A stretch of DNA of 64,000 nt from Bog-257 sp963805985 (GTDB lineage: Bacteria > Acidobacteriota > Terriglobia > Terriglobales > Acidobacteriaceae), in assembly GCA_963805985.1 (NCBI GenBank), contig CAWDWG010000010.1, positions 186,001 to 250,000 of the forward strand, given 5' to 3'. Under the pieces are notes generated by a model. The model had not been told where the DNA came from. It saw only the letters and a list, made by a program, of their open reading frames with translations, and did not search any database. A program made the translations under genes and the position numbers. Within the stretch, counting starts at the first letter, position 1. Every line of letters begins with the position of its first letter. This document shows positions 61,603 through 64,000 of the stretch, in pieces.

Positions 61603-62628
61603 TTAACCTGGGCTGGCGACAATCACTCGCAGTGCTTTCCTCCTCACCCCAATCTCCACCGGCGTCCGGCAAATATACTCCCCATCGGCGAAGACCTCGC
61701 TCACCGGATCAGTCTCAATCCGCAGTCGCGCGGCCTGGAAGTACTCCACTTCCTTCATCCCAAGATGCCGCCCGCGATAGACCACGCGAAACAGCCGCAG
61801 CAATCGCATCTTGCTCAGCAGGCGCACGAAGCAGACATCGAGCAGCCCGTCATCCATCTGCGCCCGATGCGCCAGCCGCATGCCCTGTCCGTATTGCGGC
61901 CCATTGCCGGCGGCGATCAGGAATCCGCGCTCGTCCACCGCGGTCCGCCACACGCCGCCGCTTTCCACCGAAACTCTGATGTGCGGCGGCTGAAAGCTCC
62001 CCAGCGTCTGCAGCAGAGCGATCACGTACCCGCCGTGCCCGCGCAGCCAGCGCGACTGCTTCAGCGCCAGCCGATTCACCGCAGCATCCAGCCCGGTTCC
62101 GGCAATGCAGCCAAAAACCGTCGTGCTTGCGATCTCGTCCTGCACTTCCGTCGCGCGCCGCAGCTGCGACTGCATGATCCGCGCGCCCATCTGCGGCAGA
62201 TCGCGGCGCGGGCCATCGGGAACGAAGTGCATCGTCTCCAGGGATTCGTCGCGCCAGGGCACCGCGGCGTTGGCGTCGAGTTGGTTCTCATTCAGCGTCC
62301 GAATCGTTCCCAGATCGATCGCCCGCACATTGCCGCCGCCGGCGCAAAAGCGCTGCCACGCTTCCAGCGCGGTCGCAACTTTATTGATCCCGATGGACTG
62401 CGCGAAATCATTGCCGCTGCCCACAGGCACAACCAAGGTCGGAATCTGCTTGAGCGCCAGCCCGGCGAGATGACGATGTACGGTGCCGTCGCCGCCGAAG
62501 ATTAACGCGGCATCAGGCTGGTCGGTAGGATCGAGTTCATTACCGGAAAACAGATTGACGCCCGGCAGCTCAAACCGCCGAACGTCGCGCTCCTTGACGT
62601 GAAGTCCCAGCAAAGCGACGGCGCGCAT
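61603..62628 (-). CDS. diacylglycerol kinase-type lipid kinase
   Basis: 341 residues. DAGK catalytic motifs: LIFGGDGTVHRHLAGLALKQ (nucleotide site GGDGT) and VVPVGSGNDFAQSIGI. GYVIALLQTLG and DDGLLDVCFVRLLSKMRLLR are typical of the YegS/DgkB-like C-terminal domain. It probably phosphorylates diacylglycerol or another membrane lipid; which lipid cannot be told. An uncommon insertion (about 110-160, including LETMHFVPDGPRRDLPQMGA) precedes the C-terminal domain. Confidence 0.88.
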   Translation of the reverse strand: MRAVALLGLHVKERDVRRFELPGVNLFSGNELDPTDQPDAALIFGGDGTVHRHLAGLALKQIPTLVVPVGSGNDFAQSIGINKVATALEAWQRFCAGGGNVRAIDLGTIRTLNENQLDANAAVPWRDESLETMHFVPDGPRRDLPQMGARIMQSQLRRATEVQDEIASTTVFGCIAGTGLDAAVNRLALKQSRWLRGHGGYVIALLQTLGSFQPPHIRVSVESGGVWRTAVDERGFLIAAGNGPQYGQGMRLAHRAQMDDGLLDVCFVRLLSKMRLLRLFRVVYRGRHLGMKEVEYFQAARLRIETDPVSEVFADGEYICRTPVEIGVRRKALRVIVASPG

Positions 62629-62667
62629 CGCAACATCCTACAGGAGCCTAACGGCCGTCTTTCTTTC

Positions 62668-63026
62668 CGCTGTCATCCCGACCGAGGACTTCAGTCCGAC
62701 CGAGGGATCTGCGGTCCGCCATTCACGTAGCCCATAAGTGCCGATTCGCATAAAACTTAGAGGCTGGTCAAGAATTGGACAATGGATCGTTCGTAGGATG
62801 CCCATAGATTGCGCAGAAATGGCCATAGAATCGATCCGAGCATTCCGGACGCATAAAACCTCTATGCCATCGAGATCGTTCGTCCACGGGCTTCTAATGC
62901 GTAAATTCTGCCCCCCCCGGATCGCGGATCTGAGGTAAGTTATTCCCAAAATGGGACTTAAGTCCACCGATACGGCGGACCGCAGATCCCTCGGTCGGAC
63001 TGAAGTCCTCGGTCGGGATGACAGCG
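62668..63026. mobile_element. fold-back (MITE-like) element with 53-bp perfect inverted ends
   Basis: 62668-62720 and 62974-63026 are exact inverted repeats of 53 bp around a 253-bp centre. The outer ends belong to the TGTCATCC/GATCTGCGG half-element family. The centre is AT-richer than its surroundings, has no convincing gene and includes an eight-C run at 62911. No transposase is present. No target duplication could be confirmed. Confidence 0.7.
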
Positions 63027-63127
63027 ATAAGGAACCTCCCAAGTCCGAGCCAAATAGCCGACGCCTGACAGCGAGTCTGCTTGCGGCTCGAAGCTAATTG
63101 CTAATCGTTAATTGCTAATCGCTTCCC
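63027..63127. other. gap before rlpA stop
   Basis: Includes repeated GCTAATTGCTAATCG tracts (63093-63122) that recur at 40193. No gene or terminator identified. Confidence 0.35.
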
Positions 63128-63877
63128 TCAATCCAGCCTCACCAGAAACACGCCGCCTTCTTTCACGTGCGTCTTGCCGGCGACCTCCTCGGCCTTGCGC
63201 TTGTCGTCGCCCTCAGGACGAATCCGCACCCACTCGCCCGTCGGCCCGGTGAACTGGATGACCTTCGCGTCTTCGTAGCGATTCTCCAGCTTCTCTTTCA
63301 GCTTGCGCGCCTCGCCTTCGCTTTGGAAGGCGCCGATCTGCACGCACCAGCGCCCGCCTTCAAAGATCGACGCCGGCGCCGACAGCACTTCCAGCTTCAC
63401 CTCGGCGGTGCCCGCCTGCCAGACGTCGACCGCCTTGGCCGCGGCCAGCGACAGATCGACGATGCGGTCTCCCACGAACGGCCCGCGATCGGTGATCCGC
63501 ACCATCGCCGAGCGCCCGGTCGAGAGGTTGGTCACGCGCACCATCGAGTTCAGCGGCAGCGTGCGATGCGCCGCAGTCATCGCGTTCTGGTTATAGATCT
63601 CGCCGTTGGCGCCGCGGCGGTTGTGATACGGCGGCCCATACCAGCTCGCCATGCCCGTCTCGACGTAGATGGGCTTGGCCTTGCGCGGCGACGATGGCGT
63701 TGGCGTGGTACTGGCTTCCGAAGGCGGCGTCGGCCGGGGCGCGGTGATGGTCGGCGGAGGCGGAACGGGCTGGCTGTGCGCGGTCTTGTGCCCGCCGCAC
63801 GCCGAAAGCAGCAGCGTTGTGACAATTGTGACTCCAATTGCCGCAGCCCGCGGGCGAGATGTTCGGTGGAAGGGCAC
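63128..63877 (-). CDS. rlpA: RlpA-type septal lytic transglycosylase lipoprotein
   Basis: 249 residues from a GTG at 63877. The signal ends in a lipobox LSAC (Cys27). A Pro/Thr-rich linker leads to the double-psi beta-barrel: GMASWYGPPYHNRRGANGEI, MTAAHRTLPLNSMVRVTNLS and VRITDRGPFVGDRIVDLSLA, which include the catalytic Glu/His/Asp region. The C-terminal ~75 residues form a SPOR domain (RWCVQIGAFQSEGEARKLKE). RlpA cleaves denuded peptidoglycan during cell separation. The GTG sits inside a GGCACGACTTCAGTCGTGCC repeat. Confidence 0.92.
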   Translation of the reverse strand: MPFHRTSRPRAAAIGVTIVTTLLLSACGGHKTAHSQPVPPPPTITAPRPTPPSEASTTPTPSSPRKAKPIYVETGMASWYGPPYHNRRGANGEIYNQNAMTAAHRTLPLNSMVRVTNLSTGRSAMVRITDRGPFVGDRIVDLSLAAAKAVDVWQAGTAEVKLEVLSAPASIFEGGRWCVQIGAFQSEGEARKLKEKLENRYEDAKVIQFTGPTGEWVRIRPEGDDKRKAEEVAGKTHVKEGGVFLVRLD

Positions 63878-64000
63878 GACTTCAGTCGTGCCGCAATCGT
63901 CAAAAAATAAGCTGGGCTTTAGCCCCTGTTCCGTGTCGGCAGTGTCTGGTTTTCTTGCGCAACGAGGCGAGATGTCTGCAAGGTCGAACCCCGTAGGGGT
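63878..64000. repeat. intergenic palindromic repeats at window end
   Basis: Completes the GGCACGACTTCAGTCGTGCC palindrome begun in rlpA and adds GGGCTTTAGCCC at about 63915. No gene seen before the window ends. Confidence 0.5.

Noticed and set aside
62738..62938. 66-residue frame inside the fold-back element
   Set aside because: No ribosome site, no protein-like pattern, and it lies within a non-coding repeat unit.

Overview
The window looks like a chromosomal segment of a GC-rich acidobacterium, probably class Terriglobia or a Koribacter-like lineage. This is inferred from gene content, not a database match: a transcription factor and a Ser/Thr kinase that each fuse a regulatory domain to a membrane helix and TPR repeats, HemQ-type haem synthesis, bacillithiol (bshA), an HpnI-type glycosyltransferase, and very many short palindromic repeats in almost every intergenic gap. 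No integrase, transposase, phage gene, CRISPR array or rRNA was seen. One tRNA-Asn (GTT) is present.

Layout. 1-2249: two tandem minus-strand paralogues with predicted coiled coils; the downstream one adds a Pro/Ala-rich linker and a zinc ribbon and runs off the window. 2975-5214: a minus-strand group of a secreted LamG protein, a 93-residue protein with a duplicated hydrophobic motif, and a 37-residue membrane peptide, divergent from a winged-helix/TPR regulator (5510-7963). 7964-9240: gene remnants around a greB with a damaged 5' end, then tRNA-Asn. 9446-14384: S9 peptidase, VapBC-like pair, glgX. 14588-19728: membrane protein, FtsX-type permease, SGNH protein and a pair of 4-TM transporter subunits. 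20034-26143: asnB, an ArnT-like glycosyltransferase, UDP-sulfoquinovose synthase and DedA. 26658-31277: RND efflux adaptor and pump separated by an 11-copy 23-bp tandem array. 31285-35748: orphan antitoxin-like gene, RidA, tandem-domain UspA and bshA. 35762-45480: LytS-type kinase, frameshifted AlaX, DUF1810, SDR, HpnI, FAD oxidoreductase, HemQ, PIN/RHH pair and endonuclease III. 45624-53061: DUF2911, then an ABC exporter and a cyclic-glucan-synthase-like protein, each split by one frameshift. 53425-63877: YtxH protein, Ser/Thr kinase-TPR with two secreted cysteine-containing paralogues, TonB, TPR protein, lipid kinase and RlpA.

Much of the content concerns the envelope: sulfolipid head group, hopanoid or lipid glycosylation, glucan synthesis and export, efflux, TonB, RlpA and DedA. 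Four genes (greB, alaX, the ABC exporter and the glucan synthase) carry small indels while staying intact on either side. Some of these lie at homopolymers, so consensus error is as likely as real decay.

The best candidates for something undescribed are the small-protein group at 4729-5214, the kinase-linked secreted paralogues at 57420-58458, the coiled-coil paralogues at 1-2249, and a fold-back repeat family whose best example has 53-bp perfect inverted ends (62668-63026).
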